Assembly: GCA_025449115.1 (NCBI GenBank)
Contig: JAHLKC010000236.1
Coordinates: 1-34,515, forward strand
Direction: 5' to 3'
Source of the DNA: Chytridium lagenaria
Taxonomy: Eukaryota > Chytridiomycota > Chytridiomycetes > Chytridiales > Chytridiaceae
Length of the DNA: 34,515 nt
Below, piece by piece: positions 21,104 through 30,520 of the stretch (its first letter is position 1; every line of letters starts with the position of its first letter). The translations under genes and the position numbers were made by a program. The notes beneath the pieces are model-generated. The model was not told the origin of the DNA, made no database searches, and was given only the letters and a program-made list of their open reading frames with translations.

Positions 21104-23893
21104 ATGCCCTTCACCTCACACTTTGCTAATGAGGGGGGCTGGAAGCAAAGCCCCTCTCCTCCTCCTCCTCGCTTGTCAATTCTCAACAATCACTTTACAC
21201 ATGCTCTCTCTGCTCTCGACACTCGTCTCCGCAACATTCCATCCTCCATTCTCGTCGCCATACTCGCATGTCTCACCTACGTCGCCCTCCTCAAAGCAAC
21301 CCTCCTGACAGCTAGATTCGATGAACCTTCCTTCTCTCCAGCCAACGGGTTCATTGTCGGAACATGGCTGCAACTCACTTTTCTTCAAAACGCCCTCTTT
21401 CTACCACTCGCTTTTGTGGCAAACATCATCTTTCAAGCAATGAGCGGGGAATCATGGCCACTTCCGTTCTCTTCACCTCCATCGACACATTCGAGTGCGT
21501 CATGGTCGTCCTTCTCATCAGGCGTTTCGCACCCAAATACAAGAACCTTGCATCCCAACGGTCCACCATCGTCATCACTGTCGCATCCGTCATTGGGTCA
21601 TGCATTGGTGCCTTTGCAGAGGCTGCTCTTGTCGTCAAAACATCCATCAACAACTACGCCAAATATGGTGAAGAATTCTTCAAATGGTTCATGTCGGATT
21701 GTCTTGGTCTCGTCGCCGTCGTCTTCTTCATGTTGAGTCTCGCTGAATGGCCCACCATGTGGGCTCGGGTCAGGAAAAATCCAAGCAAGGGATGGATGGC
21801 CATTGGTTGTCTTGTCTTTATTCTTTTCCTAGAAGTAGGCGTCCCTATCATCCCTGAAGGTACTGTCTTGCAAACACTGCCTACACCGTTACATTGCCCA
21901 CATCTTCTCCTTCCCTCTCGTCCTTCTCTGTGGTATGTTCCTAGGCACCATTGGTTTCACAACCGGAACCCTCGTCATGGCAGTTTCCGGTGTCGTCGGT
22001 ATCGTTCTCACCAGTTACGATAATAGCGTGCTTGTTGGGCTGTTGCTTCGATACCAGCTGTTCATTATCGTTGTCATGATTTCAAGTCTCGCGTTGATGG
22101 TCATTGAAACCTCGAGACAGAGTGCCCTTGCAGATGCTTTGAGGGCGAATACTCAGAAATCCGCGTTTATGGCGTTTCTATGTCATGAACTCCGCAACCC
22201 CCTTCACGCCATCCTCAACATCAACACATTTCTCAAAGAAAGCTCACTCGCCAATGATCAACATCAATACTGTGAAGCCATTTCCATCGCCAGCATGTAC
22301 ATGTCGCAAATCATCAATGACGTTCTCGACACCTCCAAATTTGAGGCGGGACACATGACACTTGACCAAAGGCCCGTGGATCTCGTAGGAATATTTCGAA
22401 AGATTACATTACAGACGAGGGAGGATTTGAAGACACGGGATGTGACGTTTGGTGTCCACGCTGGGTTGTTGACGAGATGTGACGGAAAGTTGTTTTTAGC
22501 GGATGAGATGAGGTTTAAGCAACTTCTCAACAATCTTCTTGCACATGCTATCAAGGTCACGCCCAGAGGTGGACGTATTGAATGTGGGATATGGTATGAG
22601 AATGTCACCACGTTGATGTTCTCCACCACATGTACGCTTTGCATTGAAGTGACGGATTCTGGGCCAGGGATATCTCCTGATATCAAGTCGATTATTTTCA
22701 AACCTTTTGAAATGGATAGTTTGGAGACGTCGCAGGAATACAGTGGGACGGGGTTGGGACTTGCGATTTGTAAGCAGATTGTAGAGTTGATGGGGGGGAC
22801 GATTGAGGTGTTGAATCGACGGGGGGGAGGGGATGGATCGACTTTTGTGGTTAAAGTACCGCTTGTGATGGGTGGGAATGGGGAGAGAGGGGAAATCGAG
22901 GGAATGGTGGGTGGGAGTGAAGTTTCTGAAGTGACGACTGCACATGAGGAGGCGACGTTACATTGTGGGAGAGAAGGCGGTGTTGAGATGGGGGTTCTTG
23001 AGAACTGTGCGGCACTATTAGCACGACCGTCGGGGGATCAGACACGTAAAAAGGTGAATGAGGGGTTTCACCCAGAAACGCCGTGGTTGACGGCTTCTGC
23101 GAACCGTGAACCTGTGCTTCCGTCTCCCAAGGACTCTCCTAAAGCTGTTTCGGCTACTCCAGAGATACCTTTACCTTTTGAAGAACCGTCACCACCTATC
23201 ACCCCTGTTGCAGTCGAGCCTATGCAGATTGCTCGGAACCTTGCATTAGGGACTATGAGATGCGAGACTGTGGTTGAGGTTGAGAAGGAGGATGAAGAAG
23301 CCGAACCCTCTGTCGTCATCACTATTGCATCTCTTTTAGAACCAAACTCAACAGACGCTTTACCCACATCATCGGCTGTCGTCAACGACGTGACACCTTG
23401 GGATCTCCCCAACATGTCCTCAAAACCCAAACCCAACTCCCTAGCTTCCGCACGCACCATGCCTGTTCCCTTCCTCCGTCCCACCATCCCACCAACACCC
23501 CCTCTCCCCACCCCCCCAGACGACGGCCGCTCCATCCTCATCGTCGACGATTCCTCCATCAACCGCAAAATCCTCGAACGTCTCCTCCGTCGCGCAGGCG
23601 TCACACGTAAAATCGAGGAATGCACCAACGGGTTAGAAGCTGTGGAAAAAGTCAGACAGAGACCTACAGGGTTCACTGGTATTTTCATGGACTTGCAAAT
23701 GCCTGTCATGGATGGAACAGAGGCGACGCGAGCTATACGGGAAAGTGAAGGGAGGATGCCGATTGTGGCGGTGACGGCGAGTTTTGTCAAGGAGGAGGTG
23801 TTGAAGAGGGAGTTTGGGTTTACGGCTTTGGCGCCAAAACCGTTTTTGAAGGCGGATGCGGAGAAGATGTTGAGGGTTTATGAGATGGCTTGA
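21104..23893 (+). CDS. membrane-anchored hybrid histidine kinase with MASE1-like sensor and receiver domain (copy B)
   Basis: This two-component sensor autophosphorylates on His and passes the phosphate to its own receiver Asp. Its start is set by alignment with copy A at 3256. The N-terminal region is a multi-pass, MASE1-like membrane domain (SFSPANGF, VVLLIRRFAPKYK, SDCLGLVAVVFFMLSL). Counting from the uninterrupted 652-residue frame at 21935, the phosphorylated His is residue 84 (FLCHELRNPLHAI). The DSGPGI box is at 241, the GTGLGL lid at 271-276, and the receiver carries Asp 538-539, the phospho-acceptor Asp 586 (FMDLQMP) and Lys of APKPF. The N-box reads NNLLAHAIKVTP: the Asn that normally binds Mg-ATP is His. 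The membrane part sits in two frames: a probable 14-base insertion at 21439-21452, and an unexplained switch in a loop at about 21865-21905. The ligand cannot be inferred. Confidence 0.82.
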
Positions 23894-24153
23894 TGAAAAG
23901 CGGTCTTTTTTTTATTTGTTTTTTTTTACAACACCCCAATCCGTTGTTTACGACTTTATATCCTGTATTCATAAACGCATTTGTTTTATACTTTGTTCAT
24001 CGAGGGGTGGTTTTCATATGTACATAGTCAATTTTCAAGTCGAATTATTATAAATATATCAGAGAATGACTTTTTAATCTTTAACGCTTTTCCGGTCCCC
24101 CATCTCTTTTCACCCCCTTCTTTGCCCATTCGGAAGGAAATCAGCCAACTTTC

Positions 24154-24441
24154 CTAAAAAGGTAAGAACATCCGATATTTGTCTTGGCCTCTTTTTTTAC
24201 GACCGGGTTCTGGAATGCATTTGTAACAAGCCTCTGCACGCGACGTGCCTATATTTCCGGGGCGTTCACCACCAATCCGTTTGTTGGTTTTTGTGGAAAA
24301 AAGACGGGGAGGAGACGGTGTGTGGCTTTTTTTTTTGGGAGGGGATTGCGTTTTTTGATGAATGGGTGATTGGGGAATCTTGGACGTGCCTTGAGACGAA
24401 GGGTGTTGGAAAAGACACAGCTTCCCTCGTTTACTTTTCAT
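24154..24441 (-). CDS. hypothetical small basic protein
   Basis: A 95-codon frame starting at ATG 24441-24439, convergent with the kinase at 23893. The first two thirds are Lys/Ser/Pro/Thr-rich (SPPKKKSHTPSPP). The end is more compact, with a CYKC pair and basic residues (PGRKKRGQDKYRMF). I recognise no family. It could be chance or an exon of a larger gene. Confidence 0.35.
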   Translation of the reverse strand: MKSKRGKLCLFQHPSSQGTSKIPQSPIHQKTQSPPKKKSHTPSPPRLFSTKTNKRIGGERPGNIGTSRAEACYKCIPEPGRKKRGQDKYRMFLPF

Positions 24442-25454
24442 AAACACGCATCTCGGTTGTTTTTGTGTGATGGTTTTTGCGTGTGAAGGAAGGTGGGTGA
24501 ATTTATATGGTCATCGTTAATTACTTTGATGGATTGCGCGTGCAATTTAACATGTAGCATGGGATGATGATGGGATATCTTGTGGTGATGCTGGTAATCG
24601 GATGATGATGGTCCACGGTCTGTGAAGGATGTGAAGAACTAGTGGGTATCCATCAAGTTTCTGTTTTTGGTAAAGTATCCACAGTCCTCGGCTCTTTCGT
24701 CTTTTGAAGCAAGCCCATCACGAAATTCACAAAAAAGTAAAAGAAAAAAAAGACACGTGAAAATGAAGACAAATGACGCATACATATCTGGGTATAATTC
24801 CGATTTACCAAACAACTACGTTAACAAAAGGTAAATGTTTAAAAAAAGAACAAAAAACGACAGAAAAGAGAAAAAGAACACTTCTTCACATGCAAAAAAA
24901 CGAAAAACAAATCCAAATCTTCCTCATCGCCCTCTTTCTCTCGCTCCAAAGAGTCTGTTTGGATACCACGAAATGATGACTGTGACATCACACCGTCCCT
25001 TCTCCGCAACCCCCCAACCCCATTCGTAGTTCAACCGATTCCAGGACCCTTTTCTTACGACATCCTCCCCCGTAATGGAAGTAATCTCCGAATATACGCG
25101 CGTCGATCCACTCATACCACAAAAAGAGCAAACAATAAAAAAGACACGTTATCGACAAAACAGCAGCGTTATTAAATACGGTTCCAAACATCAAGATAGA
25201 ACTACCTGTTTCCTCTTAAAAATAAGGGTGGGAAGCTGGGACCACTCCACCTGTCTTCTTTCCCAAAAAACAAAGCAAAAATGTGAACCATTCGGAAAAA
25301 CATGCTTCTTTCCCTATCTTTACATTTCTTAACTGCAATTCCAAGAAACGGATACACACTCAACCTTGCATCGTCACCTTCCCTCCCCTCCCACCTCCAC
25401 CTCACCCCCACAACACTCCCAAATGATACACCCAACACATACATCAAAACACCT
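24442..25454. other. spacer between the small basic frame and HAT1; no supported gene
   Basis: A minus frame at 24924-25115 (MSGSTRVYSEIT...) has some protein-like character but no recognisable domain, and plus frames overlap it. Otherwise A- and T-rich runs. The part next to 25454 should hold the HAT1 3' end. Confidence 0.3.
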
Positions 25455-27569
25455 CTACCCATGACTCACCACATCCCGATACCCCTCAACAACAGCCTCA
25501 TAAGTCTCCCCCAACTTCTCCTTCCGTTCCCCTCCTCCATCCCCATCAACACCTCCTAAACAACAAAAAAGTAAATCACCAACCACCTTCCCCATTAAAA
25601 AAAAACATTTAAAAAAAAATAAAAAAGCAGCACGTACCTCATTATACCTAAACAACCGTCTCTTCACCATCACCCGAAACGCTTTCACAACCTCCCGATT
25701 CCTCATCTCAATCTGACTCAACAACACCATCTCACAGATCCGTTCAGATTGTTTCTAAAAAAAAAAAAAAAAAAAAAGAGTCTTAGCGTACGTTCAAGTT
25801 GTTTTTAAAACAAAATACTATCAGATCCCCAACAAAAAAAAAAACAAAACGGGGTGGTGGTCAAAACCCAATAAAACAAACGGTGCCCGCATATAAGACG
25901 TAAAAGGTACCTTGCTTAACTTTGTTTTACGTCGAACGCTCTCAATCACATCCACAGGGATAGGTGGCGCCATCCCCAAAAAATACTGATGTTCTTTATA
26001 ATACTTGAAATCACAGAGATCCCGCAAATCCATAAAATCATCACTCGGGTCCTCAACTAAAGCTTATTAAAAAAAAAAAAAAAGTCGCAAAAGTACCCCC
26101 AAAATCCACAACCTTGTCCCTCCCTAGATACTCGCGATGCAGATATTTATAAAGCTCGGCTACACCTATTAAAAAACGACAAAAGAGGGGGGGGGGGGGG
26201 TGTTCATACCTCCATGTCCCTTCCTCTGATAAGGCGGCAACACCAAAAACTGACTTTCCAACCACCTTCAGCACAAAATAAGAGGAAAAATCAACCAACC
26301 TTATCCTCATCCTCTCCTTCTCCGGAAAATGAAAAGAACCGATACGCCGTCGCATACCCAACAATATGATACGTCTGTCTTCCTTCCCCCACAACATCTC
26401 TTTGTTCAAAGACAAGCGTGCATTCCCAGTTCGTGTCGGTTTCGTCGATAAAGGAGGAGCCTTCGATGAACCAGAGGAGGAAGGTTTGGAGACGACGGTG
26501 GTATTCTTTGAAACCTGGGGTGGAGAATTTGCACTTATGAAGAATACGTTAAAGACGTGGGAATTGGAGGGCGAATATGGAGTGTGGAGGAAATAGTGGA
26601 GGAAACCAAAGGATACGTGGTAATGACAATAGGGGGTTATCGCGAATAATGGAGTGTGGAGGGAAATAGTGGAGGAAACCAAAGGATACGTGTTAAAGAC
26701 AAGAGGGGGGTAATCGCGAATAATGGAGTGTGGAGGATTTGGGGAAACGCGAATAATGGAGTGTGGAGGGAAATAATGGAGGAAACCATAGAATACGTGT
26801 TAAAGACAATAGGGGAAACGCGAATAATGGAGTGTGGAGGAAAACAGGGAAGGCAACACGTTTGAAGAGCCATGGAAAAAGAAATAAAATAAAATGGGAT
26901 GAAACGCCATAACGAAAATGATTAAAAGCCATAAAAACAATACCCTACCTTATACACCACATACCGACTCTCCCCCTCCTCTCTCCGATACTCAAACACC
27001 TTCTCCCCCATCGGCCTAAACCCCACCTCATCCCTTCGACACCACTCCAAAAAAACCTCCTCGTTATCCGTATAATCTAAAACTCATCAGTCCAACGCCC
27101 CCAAAAAACACCCACGTTTCGGCATTTGCGACAACAACGGGGTCATCACATCCATGGCGCCAGTGACTTTATCGGTAAAAGTGAAATGAATGTATGGGAG
27201 GAGTGAGCCGGATGTGAAATGGATCTGTGGGGATGGGTTAGAGGTGGGAGGGATGGGATGGGGACCTTGGCTTTTGGGGATTTGTAGCCGTAGATGCGTT
27301 GTTCTTCACCGTAGAAGGTGTAGGTGAAGAGAGGGTGGAAGTGGGGGAAGGGGTTGTTGAGGTCACTGAGAGAATGTTTAGATGGAGTGAATGCGTGAAG
27401 AATACAACCTAGCTTGAGTTCAATGGTTTCGTTGGAATCGGAGATCCATTCTTGTTTTCGAAGGTCTGCTGTGGGAAAGAGGGTTGAGGATGAGGATGGG
27501 GGATGCTGGAGTAAGGAATGGGGGGCTTTTAGAGGTACCTGCGCTTCTCCCTCGCGTGCCTGCCATCAT
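25455..27569 (-). CDS. HAT1: histone acetyltransferase type B catalytic subunit HAT1, ten exons
   Basis: HAT1 acetylates newly made histone H4 (Lys5/Lys12) before chromatin assembly, usually with an RbAp46/Hat2 partner. Exons: 27569-27539, 27468-27266, 27224-27116, 27076-26949, 26533-26300, 26253-26210, 26165-26097, 26056-25911, 25754-25638 and 25555-25455. Introns are 39-156 bases except the fourth (415). The protein would be about 393 residues, against 374 in yeast and 419 in human. Family hallmarks: FHPLFTYTFYGEE and HFTSGSLLPYI at the N-terminus, EYHRRLQTFLLWFIEGSSF, the acetyl-CoA loop SQFLVLPPYQRKGHG (exon 6), VEDPSDDF with the catalytic Glu (about 26054), then LSKKQSERICE. Two one-base frame breaks fall in homopolymers: AAAA 26332-26335 (one too many) and CCCC 25529-25532 (one too few). 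With both corrected the total is a multiple of three. It is probably functional. Confidence 0.9.
26571..26845. repeat. tandem repeats inside HAT1 intron 4
   Basis: The core gaataatggagtgtggag occurs at about 26643, 26718, 26751 and 26822, with a degenerate copy near 26571. Longer units also share gaggaaacca and acgtgttaaagacaa. Spacing is irregular (33-75 bases). The array explains why this intron (26534-26948) is far longer than the others. One unit resembles the intron's own 3' branch region. Confidence 0.8.
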
Positions 27570-28509
27570 GGTTTTCAAGCTGTGTCAAAAGAGTTTTATT
27601 GTAGGGTCCGAATCTTCAAACTTTTTTTCAAAGAGCTTGTTGTTGTCATGACAAACATGCGTCAAACCTGATGGATCATCGAGGAACCCTGTATGTCTTG
27701 CGTCGAAGAGTTTATACTCGTTTGAATCTCGTCATAGGTTTAAAATTGAGGAGATTCCCTGTTGATATCTTGCTTGAATATTCATGGCTGCACGGAGAGA
27801 GAGAGAGGGACATTCTTTGGACAAAGTATGTGACGGAGATGGAGGTTTGAGATTGGCGCGGTCAGCAGAACGAGTCGGTATGAAACATCATTGATTCTCG
27901 GTATAATCCATCCTCGGCCACCGTTCTCGATTCGAAAAACCAAAAAACTAGCAAAGAAAAACGCTATGTACAGTTGGGACAGTTAAGGTTGGAGAGGCTA
28001 AAGTGGGATGAAAATGAAAACATGAAGGACGAGCACGCTTACAGCGGTCTGTCGGATACATTCGTCGCTGATAATGGTGGTGCTTCTTTCATGATGTTTT
28101 GGAATTGGTTGTAGAGATGGTGAACATTATCGAGCGTCGAGCATCTATGAAAGCGTCTATGCTTTCCAAGCTGCTGAATGGAGCATCGTGACAGAGATAA
28201 ACCACTGCGTTGTGTTCTTCTTTTTTAGCAACAAGCAAAACAAAAGACTTTATTTACACTAGAGGGACGAGTTGGGGTGAAGGGCACAAGGACAGAAAGA
28301 CCTGTAAAAAAATAATAAAAACCTACAACAAAAAGCACAGAACAAAAAAGAAACACAAGGGCAAAGGAAAACTCCCTCTCCAAAAAAGGATTCACAAGTA
28401 TCGCAAGATAGAAGGGGGCCAGTTGGTAAGAGAGGAGAGGGAGGTGGGTTGCGGACATTGAACATAATCAAAGAGCAAAAACGGAAAGGGATGAGACGAC
28501 AACGGACAT
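27570..28509. other. spacer between HAT1 and YABBY-like gene 1; possible unrecognised exons
   Basis: A 59-codon plus frame at 27670-27849 starts MDHRGTLYVLRRRV and includes FPVDILLEYSWLHGE, and other plus-strand open stretches follow to about 28110. They look somewhat protein-like, but no splice-consistent model or family emerged. The A-rich part at 28210-28480 is probably 3' flank of the minus-strand gene. Confidence 0.3.
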
Positions 28510-28783
28510 CTACTTGGCGTTAGCAGGGTTCTCGGGAGATGTCTTCCAGTTTGACGCGACGAGCCTGAAAGCGTCCTTGTGGGACAGACTTGGGTCTGCC
28601 TTTTTAATGCGAGGGAGTTCGGCCTTCATGTAGAGGTTGTAGGCAGAGGGAGCGCGGGTAGCCTTCTCCTTCTTCTTGTGATGAAAGGTGTGAGTATATT
28701 GGGTTGTGATGTATCGGGGGAAAATAAATAGGTTTTGTTCGTTTACTCACGTCCTTCTTCTCGGGCTTGTCGGCCTTGGGCAT
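28510..28783 (-). CDS. small YABBY/HMG-like protein 1
   Basis: A 65-residue protein in two exons, 28783-28751 (MPKADKPEKKD) and 28674-28510, around a 76-base intron (gtgagt...cacaag, phase 0). After a short Lys-rich tail it carries one compact domain, from APSAYNLYMKAELPRIKKAD through SHKDAFRLVASNWKTSPENP. This closely matches the C-terminal YABBY domain of plant proteins (PSAYN, then RIK, then SHREAF, then NWA), which is HMG-box-like, and similar tiny proteins occur in fungi. A DNA- or chromatin-binding role is inferred from that fold. A paralogue lies at 29684-30004 on the same strand. No zinc-finger part is present, unlike in plant YABBY proteins. Confidence 0.88.
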
Positions 28784-29082
28784 ATTGGGTAAGGGTTGGT
28801 GGTTGGTGGTGGAGCTGGTGGTGAGGTAGGTTGTGGGTTGCGGTGAGCTGGATGGGTTGAAAGATGGATGAAAAGGTAGTGTTAGTATTCAGACTATTAA
28901 AGTAGAACTATAAGGATATTGTAGGTAGAGAGGAGTAGGAGTGGAGTGGAGTGGAGTTGGAGTTGAGAGTTGAAGAGGAGTAGAGTAGAGTGGATGAGGA
29001 TGTGGTGAAAGGCCACGTAATGATGATGATGATGACGTGGATGACGGGTAGTGAGTGTGCATACATTTCGGACTCTCTCGTG
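28784..29082. other. upstream flank of YABBY-like gene 1
   Basis: Purine-rich low-complexity DNA (ggagt/gagta repeats at 28930-28985, a short gat run near 29021). No gene is seen. Confidence 0.4.
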
Positions 29083-29170
29083 GGACTATAAGTGGGACTA
29101 TGTGGACTATATTGGACTATGTGTACCATATGAGCTACTAAGTAGTTATATAAGGGATATAGTGGACTAT
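29083..29170. promoter_or_regulatory. cluster of five GGACTAT repeats upstream of YABBY-like gene 1
   Basis: GGACTAT occurs at 29083, 29095, 29104, 29114 and 29164, each spaced about 9-12 bases except the last. The cluster lies about 300 bases upstream of the minus-strand start at 28783. It may be a binding-site array or just a local microduplication. Confidence 0.35.
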
Positions 29171-29683
29171 ATGACGGCCTTCTGATTGAGGGAAGGAGGA
29201 GGGATCAGCCAGACTCACTATACTCACCAAAAGAGAAAAAATATGTTGAAGAGAGAGAGAAAATTTTATTCTATTTTCATTCATTATTATTTTATATTTA
29301 TTACTTTATTTTTTTATTTTTAATATTAAATAAGAAATTATTATTCATGATGAATTACCATTGGCTACAATAATAAATAAAATAATAATAAATATTTATT
29401 ATTTATTTATTTATTTTTTATGACCCATACGAAGCACTCTCACTCCAACTCACCCATCCACGCTTATCCATCCATCCATACGTCCGTCATCTCTCTGGAG
29501 TCACGCTTCTTTTAAAAAACAATCAAACAGCCATCCATTCTCATTCTTCAACAAGACTAATATATTTATTTATTTACAATCTCAAAACTTAAACAACATT
29601 GTGGGTAGAATATGATATAGAGTGGGGTGTTGGTGGTTGGTTGCATGGTTGGTGTGTTAAGGAATGGATATGGTGATGAATGT
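29171..29683. other. AT-rich spacer between the two YABBY-like genes
   Basis: TTTA/AATA-type simple sequence fills about 29265-29420. No gene is seen. The part near 29683 should hold the 3' end of YABBY-like gene 2. Confidence 0.5.
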
Positions 29684-30004
29684 TCACTTTGCTTGGTTTG
29701 CCGGGTTCTCACTCGCCGTCTTCCAGTTGGACGCGGCAAGCTTGAATGCATCTTTATGGGTCAAGGTGGTGTCTGCCTTTTTGATGCGAGGGAGTTCCGT
29801 CTTCATAAAAAGGTTGTAGGCCGAGGGTTGACGAGTGGATTTCTCCTTTTTCTAATGAGGGTGAAGGACAAGTTGAGGAAAGGTTTAGTGGATTGATGGA
29901 TGGATGGATAAATGAAGGAAGGAAGGGTGTAGAGAAAAGAATAATTTGTGAGGAGGGTAGGTACTGCTACTTACGCCTTTTGATTCCTTTTCAGCCTTGG
30001 GCAT
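29684..30004 (-). CDS. small YABBY/HMG-like protein 2
   Basis: A 65-residue protein in two exons, 30004-29975 (MPKAEKESKG) and 29851-29684, around a 123-base intron (gtaagt...cattag, phase 0). Its intron position and phase match those of YABBY-like gene 1, so the two are duplicates. The domain runs from QPSAYNLFMKTELPRIKKAD through THKDAFKLAASNWKTASENP. It differs from its neighbour by mostly conservative changes, with no frame break, so both copies appear to be under selection. DNA or chromatin binding is inferred from the HMG-like fold. Confidence 0.87.
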
Positions 30005-30520
30005 TGTTCTGTCAGGTGTTGGTTAAAGTAAGGTGGTAGAGGGTGGTAGCGGGTAGGAGATGCCTATAATTGAATGAGGGATGTAAGTATGGGATATGGA
30101 TATGATGAGAGGTGTTTGGTTAATTAGGAATGCATCAGCATAGATAGAATTGTCACCATTTAGATGATAGTTTACCTAATGTGCTTGTGTAACTAGTATT
30201 ACTGCTGATAATGATTTAACGAAAACTATTTTGATGATAAGAAAAGAGGCCTTTTTATATGACTGAATAATTAATTAATTTATTTTTAAATAAATTATAA
30301 TTTTCAATTTGAGATTCATTTGAAATTCATTCATTGGTCAGTCTGAATTATAAAGTAGGGACTCCCCAAAAAAACTTTTTCATTCCAAACCTTTTCCTAA
30401 CTTTTAAACCTTCACACTAAACCATCATAAATATTCATACATCAAAAAATACTCAACAAAAACAACAACACATTTATTCCAAGAAAAACAACACAACAAA
30501 AAAATGAGGCCCACATTCCA
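30005..30520. other. AT-rich spacer, no supported gene
   Basis: The stretch holds the promoter side of YABBY-like gene 2 and the 3' side of the aminotransferase gene. It is AT-rich around 30200-30310 and A/C-rich near 30360-30510. No motif can be named. Confidence 0.45.

Noticed and set aside
23068..23790. 240-codon minus frame opposite kinase B
   Set aside because: It is antisense to the well supported receiver-domain coding region, so it is a shadow frame.
28210..28461. Lys-rich 83-codon plus frame
   Set aside because: It is A-rich DNA that is antisense to the likely 3' flank of YABBY-like gene 1 and has no domain.
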